Assembly (NCBI GenBank): GCA_910585765.1
Contig: CAJUES010000008.1
Location: 1 to 64,000, forward strand
From: an uncultured Lachnospiraceae bacterium
Lineage (GTDB): Bacteria > Bacillota > Clostridia > Lachnospirales > Lachnospiraceae
Length of the DNA: 64,000 bases
Direction: 5' to 3'
The position numbers were made by a program, and so were the translations under genes. Of the stretch, positions 17,772-26,966 are shown piece by piece (the first letter of the stretch is position 1; every line of letters starts with the position of its first letter). Below the pieces are notes generated by a model, which searched no databases, was not told the DNA's origin, and worked only from the letters and a program-made list of their open reading frames with translations.

Positions 17772-17809
17772 CGCCCCTGCACATTGCCTGTCCGCAATGT
17801 GCAGGGGCG
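17772..17809. terminator. Strong hairpin after the MerR gene
   Basis: A perfect 16-bp GC-rich stem (CGCCCCTGCACATTGC and its complement) with a 6-nt loop, 23 nt past the MerR stop. The T-run is weak, so it could be a terminator or a transcript-stabilising stem. Confidence 0.6.
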
Positions 17810-17831
17810 CCTTTGTCTGCTGCCATGTGTC

Positions 17832-18590
17832 TTATGCTTCCAGCCGTTTATCACAATACACCGCGATCGCCTGGCTGACAAACGCCGCCGTTCCCTCGCC
17901 GCCAGCCTTGTCAATATTGCGCCTCATGCGCTCATCATCCACGTACATCCCGCCAAGCCCGCGCAGGATCTCGTCCGTGCACTGATAATAGTGTTCTGTG
18001 ATGAACGCCTGGACCGCGGCGATCTTCTCCTGCACTGCCTCATCCGCCGGGGAACCCTGCCGCAGTTTTCCGATCCCGGCAAACTGCTCCATCAGCCGGC
18101 TGCCGATCTCTGCCTGCTCTGCGTCTGTCCTTCCTTTCGCTTTCCGCTGATATTCGTCATATGCCTTTGTGCCACCCCACCGCTCGCGGACTTCCTCCTC
18201 GTACTGTTTGATCTCTGTCTTGTCGAACGCTTCGAACGTGTCATGCGCTTTCATATCCATCTTTTCCACTCCTTCTTCCTGCAGCCTGCGCGCAAACAAG
18301 ATCAGCTCCTGCGTGTGTGCAAGCTGCAGTTCCAACAGCCTGATCTGCTGTGCAAGCGCCTCCCGCCGGTCAAAATCCGGGCTGTCCAGGATCGTCCGGA
18401 TCTGTTTTAGCGGAAACTGCAGCTCTCGGAACAGCAGTATGTTCTGCAGGCGCGCCAGCTCATCGTCACCGTACAGCCGATAGCCCGCATCCGTCACTTT
18501 TGCAGGTTTCAACAACCCGATCGCATCATAGTGGTGCAGTGAGCGGACACTCACACCTGTCAGTTTGCTCACCTCGTTTACCGTCAGCAT
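17832..18590 (-). CDS. MerR-family regulator with TipAS drug-binding domain
   Basis: A 252-aa regulator. Residues 1-70 form the MerR winged helix (LTVNEVSKLTGVSVRSLHHYD...GYRLYGDDEL), 75-110 the dimerisation coiled coil. The C-terminal ~130 residues match the TipAS antibiotic-recognition domain (YDEYQRK..., LRGLGGMYVDDERM...NIDKAG). TipA-like proteins activate transcription after trapping thiopeptides or other multidrug ligands. No obvious target gene is adjacent on the same strand, so it may regulate itself. RBS AGGAAAGG is just upstream. Confidence 0.9.
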   Translation of the reverse strand: MLTVNEVSKLTGVSVRSLHHYDAIGLLKPAKVTDAGYRLYGDDELARLQNILLFRELQFPLKQIRTILDSPDFDRREALAQQIRLLELQLAHTQELILFARRLQEEGVEKMDMKAHDTFEAFDKTEIKQYEEEVRERWGGTKAYDEYQRKAKGRTDAEQAEIGSRLMEQFAGIGKLRQGSPADEAVQEKIAAVQAFITEHYYQCTDEILRGLGGMYVDDERMRRNIDKAGGEGTAAFVSQAIAVYCDKRLEA

Positions 18591-18980
18591 GTTTGCTCTT
18601 CCTTTCCTATTGGCATCTAGCTGAGCGTGTTTCTAAAATCATTCCCGCCGTCTGTATCCCATTTGGCGCGATATTTGCGTCAAATTCAGTCGACGTAAGG
18701 CATTGTTCTTTATACCCTTGCCCTCTACGCCTCCTTCATTTGGCAAATCATCTGTAAGATAATTTGATCTCCCACAAACTGTGCCGCACATCTGACAGAA
18801 AGCATTTTTCAAACACGCTCTTGCCTATTTTATTAGAAATCGCGGAACATAACCTGCCTGCAGTGCAGTTTTAGCGATTTCTTATGCTGTCTTCCCGGGA
18901 ATAAACTCATCATAAACCATGACACAGTGTCAGAGTCAACACTTTTATTTATACTTTATATATTTTATTTCGCTTTCTCC
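18591..18980. other. 390-bp gene-free stretch
   Basis: It holds the MITE-like element at 18623-18820 and a second stem (GAAATCGC at 18836-18843 with GCGATTTC at 18874-18881). No ORF with a ribosome site is seen. Confidence 0.6.
18623..18820. repeat. MITE-like element with 10-bp terminal inverted repeats
   Basis: GAGCGTGTTT at the left end and AAACACGCTC at the right end are perfect inverted repeats 198 bp apart. The match extends imperfectly inward. The right end, with TTTTTC in front, recurs as a 17-bp identity at 43945-43961. No transposase is encoded. Confidence 0.55.
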
Positions 18981-20102
18981 CTATTCGCATGTCCCGATCC
19001 CAAAGACTGCCGTCACCACCGCGCCGCCGTCTGCCCGGTTTTTCAGCGAGAGCCCGCCGCCGTGTTTGACGCAGAGCATCTGGCTGCTGTACAGACCCAT
19101 GCCAAAGTGCACCGCGTCCTCCTCTTTTCTGCCAAACGGTTTCGGTCCGCTCTCTAGCAGCTCCGGGGGAAAGCCCGCGCCGTCGTCACTGACGGTCAGG
19201 ATCAGTCTGCTTTCATCAGAAGTACAGGTTGTCTGCAGGCAGATCTCCAGCCGCTCGCGTGCAAATCGCGCCGCATTTCCGATCAGATTTTCCGCCACCG
19301 TGAGAAAAATACCGTGATCGAGCCGAAGCTCTGCCCCGCCCTGCACTGTGACCGTCACTTCGCGCGACGGCGCGAGCAGATTCGCCGTCTCTGACAGTTC
19401 ATCGCGCAGCGTGGCAGTATCTACAGGCTTTGGGTTCACCGGCATCTGTTCGAGGCGCTGTATGCTGCTCATCGCCTCGACGTACTGCTCGATGCGCAGC
19501 GCATAGATTTCGAGCCGCTCCAACGCCTGCTCGTCCCCTTTTCCCTGACGCAGCATTTTTATCGTCCCTTTCAGCACAGTGACCGGATTGCGCAGGTCAT
19601 GGGCAAACGCTGCATTGAGCCGCCTGCGCTCCTCCGCCTGACGCCACAGTTCCTGATTGGTGCGCAGCAGCTCCCCGCGCATCGTCTCGAACGCCGCACA
19701 GATCTGCCCCAGCTCATCCGACGAGACCTCGGGCATGGAAAAGTCGAGGTCATGCCTGCGGATCCGCTCCGTGCCGCTGTTTAAGACCGCGATCGGCGTG
19801 CGCAGTTTCAGGCGGTAAAACAAGATCCCAGCCAGTCCAAGCCCGCTCACGGGAATGATCAGCGCAGAGAAGAGCTGAATCGTGCCCAGCAGCTCGCGGG
19901 CACGCTCCTGCTCCGGCGTCGGTGACTCCATGTTTGTGATCACTCCATCGGGACTGATCACGACGCCATATGTGGGATAGCGGTCGGCGATCCTTGCACA
20001 CGTTATATAGACTCCATAAGTCAACAGCAGCGCCGCCGCCAGGCAAAACACCGACAACAAAAAAAAGGAACGCCTCAGTCCCATATTCTTCAACCGTTCC
20101 AT
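18981..20102 (-). CDS. Sensor histidine kinase (HAMP, HisKA, HATPase)
   Basis: A 373-aa kinase: TM1 about 14-35, short extracytoplasmic loop, TM2 about 75-97, HAMP about 97-150, phospho-acceptor H168 in AFAHDLRNP, and ATP-binding N (ENLIGNAARFA) and G boxes (DDGAGF, GMGLYSS). It overlaps its response regulator by 13 nt (25 nt if the GTG at 20114 is used). It is the last gene of the binding-protein, chemoreceptor, regulator and kinase unit. The small sensor loop suggests that it senses through a partner or within the membrane. Confidence 0.9.
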   Translation of the reverse strand: MERLKNMGLRRSFFLLSVFCLAAALLLTYGVYITCARIADRYPTYGVVISPDGVITNMESPTPEQERARELLGTIQLFSALIIPVSGLGLAGILFYRLKLRTPIAVLNSGTERIRRHDLDFSMPEVSSDELGQICAAFETMRGELLRTNQELWRQAEERRRLNAAFAHDLRNPVTVLKGTIKMLRQGKGDEQALERLEIYALRIEQYVEAMSSIQRLEQMPVNPKPVDTATLRDELSETANLLAPSREVTVTVQGGAELRLDHGIFLTVAENLIGNAARFARERLEICLQTTCTSDESRLILTVSDDGAGFPPELLESGPKPFGRKEEDAVHFGMGLYSSQMLCVKHGGGLSLKNRADGGAVVTAVFGIGTCE

Positions 20103-20761
20103 CTGTAACCACACCCCCAGACTGTATCGATATAGCCGTGCAGCGTATGCACGGCAAGCTTTGCCCTGATCTTGCGGATATGTTCCATGATCGTGTCGCT
20201 GTTTCCCTCTCCGTCAAATCCCCAGACTGCCTCGTAGATCCGCTCCCTGTCAAATACCTGTCCCGCATTCAGTGACAGCAGCTCCACAATGTCAAACTCC
20301 CTTCTGGAAAAGGACACCGGAGTGCCGTTCACCGCTGCCGTTCGCGCGCCGTAATCGATCGCCAGCTCGCCAAAAAAGCGCACTGTCATGCTGCCCTGGC
20401 GCCGCTGTTCCCTCCGCAGATGCGCCGCAACCCGCGCGCCCAGTTCATCCAGGTCAAAGGGCTTTACGATATAATCGTCCGCCCCCGCCCGAAAACCGCC
20501 GATCTTGTCCGCTGACTCCACCCGCGCCGTCAAAAAGAGAATGGGACATGTGACATACTCCCTGATCTCCCGGCAGACCGCAAGCCCGTCCATGCCGGGC
20601 ATATTGATATCGAGCAGGATCAGATCCGGGGAGGCTGTCACTTTTTGCAGCGCCTCCCTGCCGCTGCAGGCAGTCAGCACATCATACTGTGCTGCGAAAT
20701 AGTCTGCCATCATATCCACAATACCTTTTTCGTCATCCACGATCAGTAGTTTCTGCCTCAT
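20090..20761 (-). CDS. OmpR-family response regulator
   Basis: A 223-aa regulator: receiver domain with acidic pocket VDDE, phospho-acceptor D51 (LLDINMPGMDG) and K in VKPFD. A C-terminal winged helix follows (SRREFDIVELLSLNAGQVFDRERIYEAVWG...). Partner of the overlapping kinase. The start at 20761 (MRQKLLIVDDE) is chosen because the conserved fold begins there; GGGGAG lies about 12 nt upstream. It begins 53 nt after the chemoreceptor stop on the same strand. Confidence 0.92.
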   Translation of the reverse strand: MRQKLLIVDDEKGIVDMMADYFAAQYDVLTACSGREALQKVTASPDLILLDINMPGMDGLAVCREIREYVTCPILFLTARVESADKIGGFRAGADDYIVKPFDLDELGARVAAHLRREQRRQGSMTVRFFGELAIDYGARTAAVNGTPVSFSRREFDIVELLSLNAGQVFDRERIYEAVWGFDGEGNSDTIMEHIRKIRAKLAVHTLHGYIDTVWGCGYRWNG

Positions 20762-20813
20762 GCGTCTACCCACTCCCCTTCTTGTCTGATCGACCGCAGC
20801 GGCTTTGTATGTC

Positions 20814-22397
20814 TTACAGATTGTCAAACACCACGGTCTCTTTTTCCAATTCTCTCACGATCTCCTGGTTGACCCCCATGCGCTGCGTGATATCTTCCAT
20901 ATCGCCCGCAAGTTTTCTGGTATTTTCCGCGGCGCCTGCTATGCCGCTGGCACCCTCGTTGATCGCTGTCGTGATCGTGCCGATCGAGTCTGCTATGCCG
21001 TGCATGGAATGTTCCAGCCGGCTCGTGCGCTCATGGAATTCCGCCATCGACCGGCGGATGTAGGCGGCATCCTCCTTATACTGGCTGCCGGACTGCACGA
21101 ACGTCTGAAATTCCTTGAGCACGGACTCGCTCATATACTCGACAAGATGCTGTGCGTTGTCCGATAGATTGTACACCGCAGCCGTGACCACGCTGTTGAC
21201 TTCCTGGATCCTGTTGGCAGCCTCCTGGCTGGAATTTGCCAGGTCGCGCACCTCCTCGGCAACGACCGCAAAGCCTTTTCCGGCTTTCCCCGCCCTTGCA
21301 GCTTCCACAGCGGCATTCAGGGCGATCAGCTGCGTCTGCTGTGCGATGGAGAGGATCTCGCTGGTCAGTTTCTCTATCTGATCCACACTTTTGCTCTTGG
21401 CGATCGCATCATTCAGGGAAATCAGGATCTCCTCCGACTTTGCCCCCGTTATCCTCGCACTGTTCTGGGCGGACTGCTGCATCGCATCTGCCCGCGCGTT
21501 CATATCGGTGCTGTACTCCGTGATGGCACTGCACTCCTCCGCCATATCCTGAACATCCTGTCTGACACTGTCCGCGTTCTCATTGATGTCGGACACATTG
21601 CTCGCCACCTCCTGTATGGTCGTGGACAGCTGCTGCGCCAGCGCGGACAGATCCGAGGCGCTCACCTTCGAGGCGCGCGTCCTTTTCAGGACTTCGCCCG
21701 TCATCAGGTTGATACGGCCGGAACTTTCCTTGATAGTCTTCAAAATGCTTTTGATCGGAACCACCACATACCTGGTGATCAGTTTCAGATCCGCAAACAC
21801 GAGCAGAACACATATCAGCGCAGCGGCAGCGCCGACTGCGAGCGAGATCATGTATGTTGCGGCCAGATGATCCCTTGCCGCCGCTGTCTGCTCACTGATC
21901 GATGCGTCCAGCGCATCGATATCCGCCTCCATCGCATTGGCATACAGGGCGACGTCCCCGTTTGCAAACCAGTACGCATCCTGTGTCTTGTGGCTTGCGC
22001 TGGCACAGACGAGAAAGACGAGCGCATGCCGAAACGAATCGTAATCCGACAACAGCGTTTCATACTGTGCACGGTCCTGCGGCATCACATACTGCTCAAA
22101 TCCCCGAAGCATCTCCTCGAGCAGCGCCTCCTCCTCCTTGATCTGCCCGACAAGCGTCGTCATCGTGCCGTAGTCCGTGGCGACGATGTGGCTCAGCGCC
22201 ATCTTATGTATGTTCATGGAAGACTGACAGATTTCTGCCAGCCTGCTCTTGCCGTCCATATAGTTGTCTGCGATATTGGCAGCGCTCATATTTACATTGC
22301 GGATATTGATGATCGAGAGGATGTTGGACAAAACAGCCACAATCCCCAGAAGGGCGATCGGGATGATCAAACGATGTTTCAAACTGATATTTTTCAT
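20814..22397 (-). CDS. Methyl-accepting chemotaxis protein in a binding-protein operon
   Basis: A chemoreceptor of about 527 aa. TM1 is at about 10-31. A helical four-helix-bundle-like extracellular domain (about 32-183) contains the acidic repeat EEEALLEEM. TM2 is at about 184-207, then a HAMP-like linker. The cytoplasmic signalling hairpin has the conserved tip IAQQTQLIALNAAVEAARAG. It begins 50 nt after the lipoprotein-type solute-binding gene and precedes a two-component pair. This context suggests that the binding protein presents ligand to it. GTG at 22400 is an alternative start; AAGGAG lies 8-11 nt upstream. Confidence 0.9.
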   Translation of the reverse strand: MKNISLKHRLIIPIALLGIVAVLSNILSIINIRNVNMSAANIADNYMDGKSRLAEICQSSMNIHKMALSHIVATDYGTMTTLVGQIKEEEALLEEMLRGFEQYVMPQDRAQYETLLSDYDSFRHALVFLVCASASHKTQDAYWFANGDVALYANAMEADIDALDASISEQTAAARDHLAATYMISLAVGAAAALICVLLVFADLKLITRYVVVPIKSILKTIKESSGRINLMTGEVLKRTRASKVSASDLSALAQQLSTTIQEVASNVSDINENADSVRQDVQDMAEECSAITEYSTDMNARADAMQQSAQNSARITGAKSEEILISLNDAIAKSKSVDQIEKLTSEILSIAQQTQLIALNAAVEAARAGKAGKGFAVVAEEVRDLANSSQEAANRIQEVNSVVTAAVYNLSDNAQHLVEYMSESVLKEFQTFVQSGSQYKEDAAYIRRSMAEFHERTSRLEHSMHGIADSIGTITTAINEGASGIAGAAENTRKLAGDMEDITQRMGVNQEIVRELEKETVVFDNL

Positions 22398-22449
22398 CAC
22401 TTCTGGTACTCCTTTACTAAATGTCAGCTTTTCGGAATCTCCGTCAACG

Positions 22450-23691
22450 CTACGGGGCTATGATCCCCTCGACCATCGTGTCCAGATGATCCTGAAGACT
22501 CTTTCCTGACGGGTTTCCCGCCAGGATCTCCGCGGTAAATGCCGCGACCGGATCCCAGTAATTTCCCCCGACGCGCTGGATATACGAAAATTCCGACTGT
22601 TCGAGCAGAGCGGCGATCGCCGGAGCGCTCTGTACTTCCTCGGAGGATGCCGCAACGATGTTGGACGGCCCCTGTCCGCGCTGCGCAAAGCGCAGTTTCT
22701 GATTCTCCTCGCTTGTGATCCACTCCGCCAGCCTCGCCGCCCACATTTTGTGCGCTGAGTAGGAATTGACCCCTATCAGTTTATAGCCGGAGAACGATGC
22801 CATCTGAACCTCCTGCCCGCCGCACGTGTACGTCGGCAGTTTCGATGCCCCATAACCACTGCCCCAGGCTTCCTCCACGGCGACCGCATTCCACACGCCG
22901 TTGACGCCCGCAATGATCGTCCCGTCCTGCACGCCCGCAAGAAATCCGGCGTCATCTGTGCTGATAAAGCCCGGATGCCCCGCTATGTCAAGCATGGCCT
23001 GCGCCACGTCCGTTCCCTTGATCTTTCCCTCTGTGCTGTTCCATGTGCAGTAATTGGTGATCCCGTCAGGGTTCAGTCCGACTGTCAGCCCCGTATTTCC
23101 AAACAGCGAATACACATACCAGCCGGAGGACCATTCCATCGAGACTTTCTTGCCGTGCTCCGCGGCAATATCCAGCATCCGATCCAGGGATCTGATATCC
23201 TCCTGGGTGAAGTACTCTTTGTCATAGTAGAGAAAATACCCGTTATCCGCTGTCAGCGGCAGGGCATAGAGCGTATCGTCGACGGACGCTGCAGCCACCG
23301 CCTCCGGCAGATTCGACTGCCGCACAGATTCTGCGTTTTCCACAGGATCCAGGGCGCCCGCGGCGACCAGTGTGTTTAGCTGGTCATCCGCAAAGGCAAA
23401 GACATCCGCGCCGTTCTCCAGGTCCCCCATCAGTGCGTTGGTACAGCTGCTCTCGCTCTGGGGCTGAAACGTGATCGCAAAATCAGCCTGTCCGCTGTAC
23501 GCTTCCTCAAATTTGTCGATGATCTGCCGAAGCAGTTCCTCATCCTCCGCCGCTCCCCATACCGTCAGATTGACCGTATCAAAGTCAGGCGTCTGCACTT
23601 CCTCCAAAGGGACTGGATCGTTTTTTTGGCATCCAGACAATAATACGGTCAGTAAAAGCATCGGGAACATTATTTTGTTTTTTATTTTCAT
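22450..23691 (-). CDS. Solute-binding lipoprotein (type 1, sugar-type), probably sensory
   Basis: A 413-aa extracellular binding protein: signal peptide ending in lipobox LLSGC (cysteine near 20), then the mature type 1 fold (NLTVWGAAEDEELLRQIIDKFEEAY...). This resembles sugar-binding proteins of the MalE/AraN type. No permease or ATPase gene lies near it; instead a chemoreceptor and a two-component pair follow. It is more likely a sensory ligand-binding protein than a transport component. The start at 23691 has GGAGAAGG upstream. Confidence 0.87.
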   Translation of the reverse strand: MKIKNKIMFPMLLLTVLLSGCQKNDPVPLEEVQTPDFDTVNLTVWGAAEDEELLRQIIDKFEEAYSGQADFAITFQPQSESSCTNALMGDLENGADVFAFADDQLNTLVAAGALDPVENAESVRQSNLPEAVAAASVDDTLYALPLTADNGYFLYYDKEYFTQEDIRSLDRMLDIAAEHGKKVSMEWSSGWYVYSLFGNTGLTVGLNPDGITNYCTWNSTEGKIKGTDVAQAMLDIAGHPGFISTDDAGFLAGVQDGTIIAGVNGVWNAVAVEEAWGSGYGASKLPTYTCGGQEVQMASFSGYKLIGVNSYSAHKMWAARLAEWITSEENQKLRFAQRGQGPSNIVAASSEEVQSAPAIAALLEQSEFSYIQRVGGNYWDPVAAFTAEILAGNPSGKSLQDHLDTMVEGIIAP

Positions 23692-23722
23692 GACCTTCTC
23701 CATAAAAAATAAATTTTTCTAT

Positions 23723-23751
23723 ATCATATCATTTTATGAAGATTTTTGCAA
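23723..23751 (-). promoter_or_regulatory. Promoter of the binding-protein/chemoreceptor operon
   Basis: TTGCAA (23746-23751), 17-nt spacer, TATGAT (23723-23728), about 32 nt before the start codon. Confidence 0.65.
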
Positions 23752-23869
23752 TTATTATCAGCGTGCGGCAACACTGGACGACCACATTCCCAGTCACAGT
23801 GCTATCCCATTCCCGGAGCGCACAATCGTCCTTCTGCCCGTCAATGAATCTCCCCTGTAAGACATGTAC

Positions 23870-23912
23870 AAAAAAGACAGAATCAACCAATATGATCTAT
23901 CGGTCAATTCTG
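23870..23912 (-). terminator. Terminator of the XRE-MATE unit
   Basis: CAGAATTGACC pairs with GGTTGATTCTG (one mismatch, 13-nt loop), followed by TCTTTTTTG on the minus strand. Confidence 0.65.
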
Positions 23913-24042
23913 CCCCTGCTAATCCTTTAACTCCCCATTCACTTTGACGCATGCTTTACCTTGCATTATCAAGTCCGACGGCGAATACTATCAATATTCT
24001 CTTTATCGTAATTTTCTTTGGATAACTCATAATTAATTTTTT

Positions 24043-25392
24043 CTACAAGACGCCTGTTCTGATCTTTTTCATATCCATCCGATATGTGATAAAGAGGACC
24101 GCATCCGCAAACAGCCACGCTGACACCTCGCCCCAGAATATCCCCTCATACCCGATCAGCCTTGTCAGCACCGTCGCGCACAGCAGCCGCATCGCAAGCT
24201 GCGCAAAGCTCGATATCATCGGGACAACCGTGTTGTTGATGCCCTGCAGTACAGCCCTCAGAATGTACAGGATATACAAAAACGGGAAAAAGACTGCCAG
24301 TATTTTCAGGAATTCAAATCCGTATCCCAGCACCGCCTCCATCATATCCGAAGTGTCGATAAACAGCTGCAAAATACTCCTGCCGCCAATCGCCATAATC
24401 CCGGAGCATACCAGAGAGACCGCGACGCCCATGACCACACTCGCATGAACACCCTGCCTGATCCGGTCCGTCCTGTCCGCCCCGTAGTTTTGCGAGACGT
24501 ACGCTGCCGCCGCCATGCCAAAGGAGGACGCCGCGATCTCCAGCAGCCCGTACAGTTTTACTGCCGCCGTATATCCCGCGAGAAAAGTGATATCATACTG
24601 GTTGATCCTGTTGACGACGATCAGCCCCCCGACCGAAGTGATAAAACTCTGCATTGCCATGGGAAGTCCCATCCGGAACAGCCTCGCCGCAGCCGTCCTG
24701 TCATTTGCCGTAGTCGCTCTGTCATACACGGTCTGTCTCTGGTCATGATAAAAGAAATATCCACAGATCAGCATGACCACAAATTCCGAGAGGATCGTTC
24801 CAAGCGCGGCGCCCGCGATCCCAAATTCCAGCACATTCACAAACAGGATATCCAAAAAAATATTGCAAAGCGATGAGACGGTCATCGCCAGCAGCGGAAC
24901 GCGGCTGTTCCCCCGGCTTCTCAATGCCCCCGAAAACAGCTGGTAAAACGCCAGAAACGGGATCCCCAGAAAGATCGTGTCCACGTACACCTTTGCCATC
25001 GGATAGACTTCGTCCTTTGTGCCAAGCATTTTCAATATACTCCCTGATATCATCAGAAAAACCGCTGTCAGCACGACTGCCATGACAAGGCAGATCTTTT
25101 TGGCAGTTTGATAATAAATACCGAAGCGCTCCTCGTTTTTTTCTCCAAAACAGTTTCCTAACAGGATCGAAAATCCCTGAACCAGTCCGATCGCCAGCCC
25201 GTTCACCATAAAGATCAGCCACTCCGTCCCGCCGACCGCCGCAAGCCCCAGCGCGCCGATCTTTTTCCCGATGATGACGGTATCTGCAAATGTGTACAGC
25301 TGCTGGAACAGGTTTCCCGTGACCAGTGAAAAGGAAAAAGTCCCGATCAGTACAAACGGATTGCCAACTGTCATATCTGTATCTTTTGCCAT
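24043..25392 (-). CDS. MATE-family multidrug/sodium efflux transporter
   Basis: A 449-aa integral membrane protein with about twelve hydrophobic segments in two related halves, as in MATE exporters. Segments such as NLFQQLYTFADTVIIGKKIGALGLAAVG and the second-half counterpart with FITSVGGLIVVNRINQYD are typical of the DinF/NorM-like branch. It would export cationic drugs or metabolites by ion antiport. It lies 55 nt downstream of an XRE regulator on the same strand, which probably controls it. Confidence 0.92.
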   Translation of the reverse strand: MAKDTDMTVGNPFVLIGTFSFSLVTGNLFQQLYTFADTVIIGKKIGALGLAAVGGTEWLIFMVNGLAIGLVQGFSILLGNCFGEKNEERFGIYYQTAKKICLVMAVVLTAVFLMISGSILKMLGTKDEVYPMAKVYVDTIFLGIPFLAFYQLFSGALRSRGNSRVPLLAMTVSSLCNIFLDILFVNVLEFGIAGAALGTILSEFVVMLICGYFFYHDQRQTVYDRATTANDRTAAARLFRMGLPMAMQSFITSVGGLIVVNRINQYDITFLAGYTAAVKLYGLLEIAASSFGMAAAAYVSQNYGADRTDRIRQGVHASVVMGVAVSLVCSGIMAIGGRSILQLFIDTSDMMEAVLGYGFEFLKILAVFFPFLYILYILRAVLQGINNTVVPMISSFAQLAMRLLCATVLTRLIGYEGIFWGEVSAWLFADAVLFITYRMDMKKIRTGVL

Positions 25393-25446
25393 GTCAAATC
25401 TCCCCTCCGAACACCTTCTCCGGAACCTCCTGCGTCATACCTTTGG

Positions 25447-25971
25447 TCATTTTTTTCTGCTCTTGACAAAATAACACAGAAACAAAACCACTCCAACCGC
25501 GCCTGACAAGACTGCCGGGATCAGCAGACGTGTGTAATCTACGGGCGCCGCGTCGTACTGTCCTGTGACAATATACCTGTACAGTATATAACTCAGACTA
25601 AGTGTTGTGCTCTCCAGCATCCTCTCAAAAGCTGCGATCATAATACTGATCGCTACAAACAGCAGTCCACTGCATAACAGCAGATTCATCTTTCTGTTGT
25701 GGGCATTGATGCGCATCATGTCCTCCAGTGTGATCTGTGTACTCTTTTGCATGTTGTTCTCCTCCACGTGACTTTCCTCCTCCAATAATAATTCTTCCAG
25801 AGAAGTATGAAACAGACTGGAGATCTTTACCACGCTCTCCACATCCGGCATGCTGGTCCCATTTTCCCATTTGGATAATGTAGCACGGGAAATACTCAGC
25901 TTGCCTGCCAGCTGTTCCTGTGTCATGCCGGACAGTTTCCTCAATTGATAGATCTTCTTTCCTAATTCCAT
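25447..25971 (-). CDS. XRE-family regulator with membrane-spanning C-terminus
   Basis: A 174-aa protein. Residues 5-60 form a Cro/C1 helix-turn-helix (IYQLRKLSGMTQEQLAGKLSISRATLSKWE). The C-terminal half has two hydrophobic spans (about 98-118 and 146-168), so it is probably a membrane-anchored regulator. The start at 25971 is set by GAAGGAGAA about 8 nt upstream; the frame is open to 26064 without a site. It is the first gene of a unit with the MATE exporter. Confidence 0.88.
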   Translation of the reverse strand: MELGKKIYQLRKLSGMTQEQLAGKLSISRATLSKWENGTSMPDVESVVKISSLFHTSLEELLLEEESHVEENNMQKSTQITLEDMMRINAHNRKMNLLLCSGLLFVAISIMIAAFERMLESTTLSLSYILYRYIVTGQYDAAPVDYTRLLIPAVLSGAVGVVLFLCYFVKSRKK

Positions 25972-26185
25972 ATCGCAGTTCTCCTTCCGTGCCCTCATTA
26001 TAACCCAAACTGCCATGCCCCGTAAAGTAACGATCGTTGACATTCGCGCTACGGATGTTGACAAACCTTATATTACCGCCACATTCATCGCCGTGTACTC
26101 CCTGACACATCCGCGAAACCCTCTCCCCAGCCGACACACATGCAAACCGTCCCCGCATCCAGCTTCCACGCCATGCAACACAAAA

Positions 26186-26223
26186 GCACCCGGACAGGAT
26201 CTATCCCGATCCCATCCGGGTGC
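26186..26223 (-). terminator. Terminator of the gene at 26238
   Basis: GCACCCGGA and TCCGGGTGC stem with a partly paired loop, followed by TTTTGTG on the minus strand, 15 nt past the stop. Confidence 0.75.
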
Positions 26224-26237
26224 CGCGGATAACCGTC

Positions 26238-26822
26238 TCAATGGGTCAGAAAATCCCAGAACGGCTTATATTCCAGATACCCCTCGATGTTTCCTGCCTG
26301 GTACTGCGTCTGCATGGCGTCCGCCAGGGCACCCACCCAGTCTGTCCTGCAAAACAGGTCTTCATAACTTCTGTCGGTCGAACCATGCTGATTTGCCGAC
26401 GACTGCCAGAATGAAGTCTCTGCGCTCGGACAGTCCCCGCTCGCTGACAGATAGCTCGTGTACGCAAACATATCAATATAATCGCTGTCTCGCGGATCGA
26501 CCTCGGACACATCGACCATGCGCTCCGTCACGTTTCCGTCCTTGTCCCACACCTTCGCCTTGTACACCGGGTTTGCCGGATCGAAATCTTTCGGTTTATA
26601 GACAGTGATCGAGTGATCTCTGCCGCACATTGCACCGACTACTTCTCCGTCCTCATCATTTGAGATGTGCAGCTCAAATGCACCGCCGGACATTTCCGAC
26701 CGCTGCAGCGTCTCATGGATCTGCCCCGCGCTGTCTGCACGCGCTGCACTCTTTGTTTCCCTCCTGGTTTGATAGAAACCCGCCGCCGGATATCCAAATG
26801 TCCCAATCCCACCGATACTCAT
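26238..26822 (-). CDS. Hypothetical protein, MSIGGIG N-terminus (DUF6033-like)
   Basis: A 194-aa predicted soluble protein of unknown function. It begins MSIGGIGTFGYPAAG, a glycine-rich start seen in small Lachnospiraceae proteins of DUF6033 type (tentative). The middle contains VGAMCGRDHSITVYKPKDFDPANP, and the C-terminus is rich in aromatic and acidic residues. There is no signal peptide or membrane segment. The start at 26822 is set by AGGAGG 8 nt upstream. It has its own terminator. The function cannot be inferred. Confidence 0.6.
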   Translation of the reverse strand: MSIGGIGTFGYPAAGFYQTRRETKSAARADSAGQIHETLQRSEMSGGAFELHISNDEDGEVVGAMCGRDHSITVYKPKDFDPANPVYKAKVWDKDGNVTERMVDVSEVDPRDSDYIDMFAYTSYLSASGDCPSAETSFWQSSANQHGSTDRSYEDLFCRTDWVGALADAMQTQYQAGNIEGYLEYKPFWDFLTH

Positions 26823-26966
26823 CACTTCAATCCTCCTCATTCTTTTTGCTGCCGCCCGGAAACAGATATCAAAAACATTCCAGACAGCCGAGCATTTTCC
26901 CGGCGGTCCCTCTGTCAGTCAGAACCGCCCATGTCCCCTTTTTTGCAAGTCCGGACATACACTGTG

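Larger units (their letters stand above)
23692..24042. other. 350-bp gene-free stretch
   Basis: It holds the promoter of the binding-protein operon at its left end and the MATE-operon terminator in the middle. The remaining AT-rich sequence next to the MATE stop shows nothing recognisable. Confidence 0.6.
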
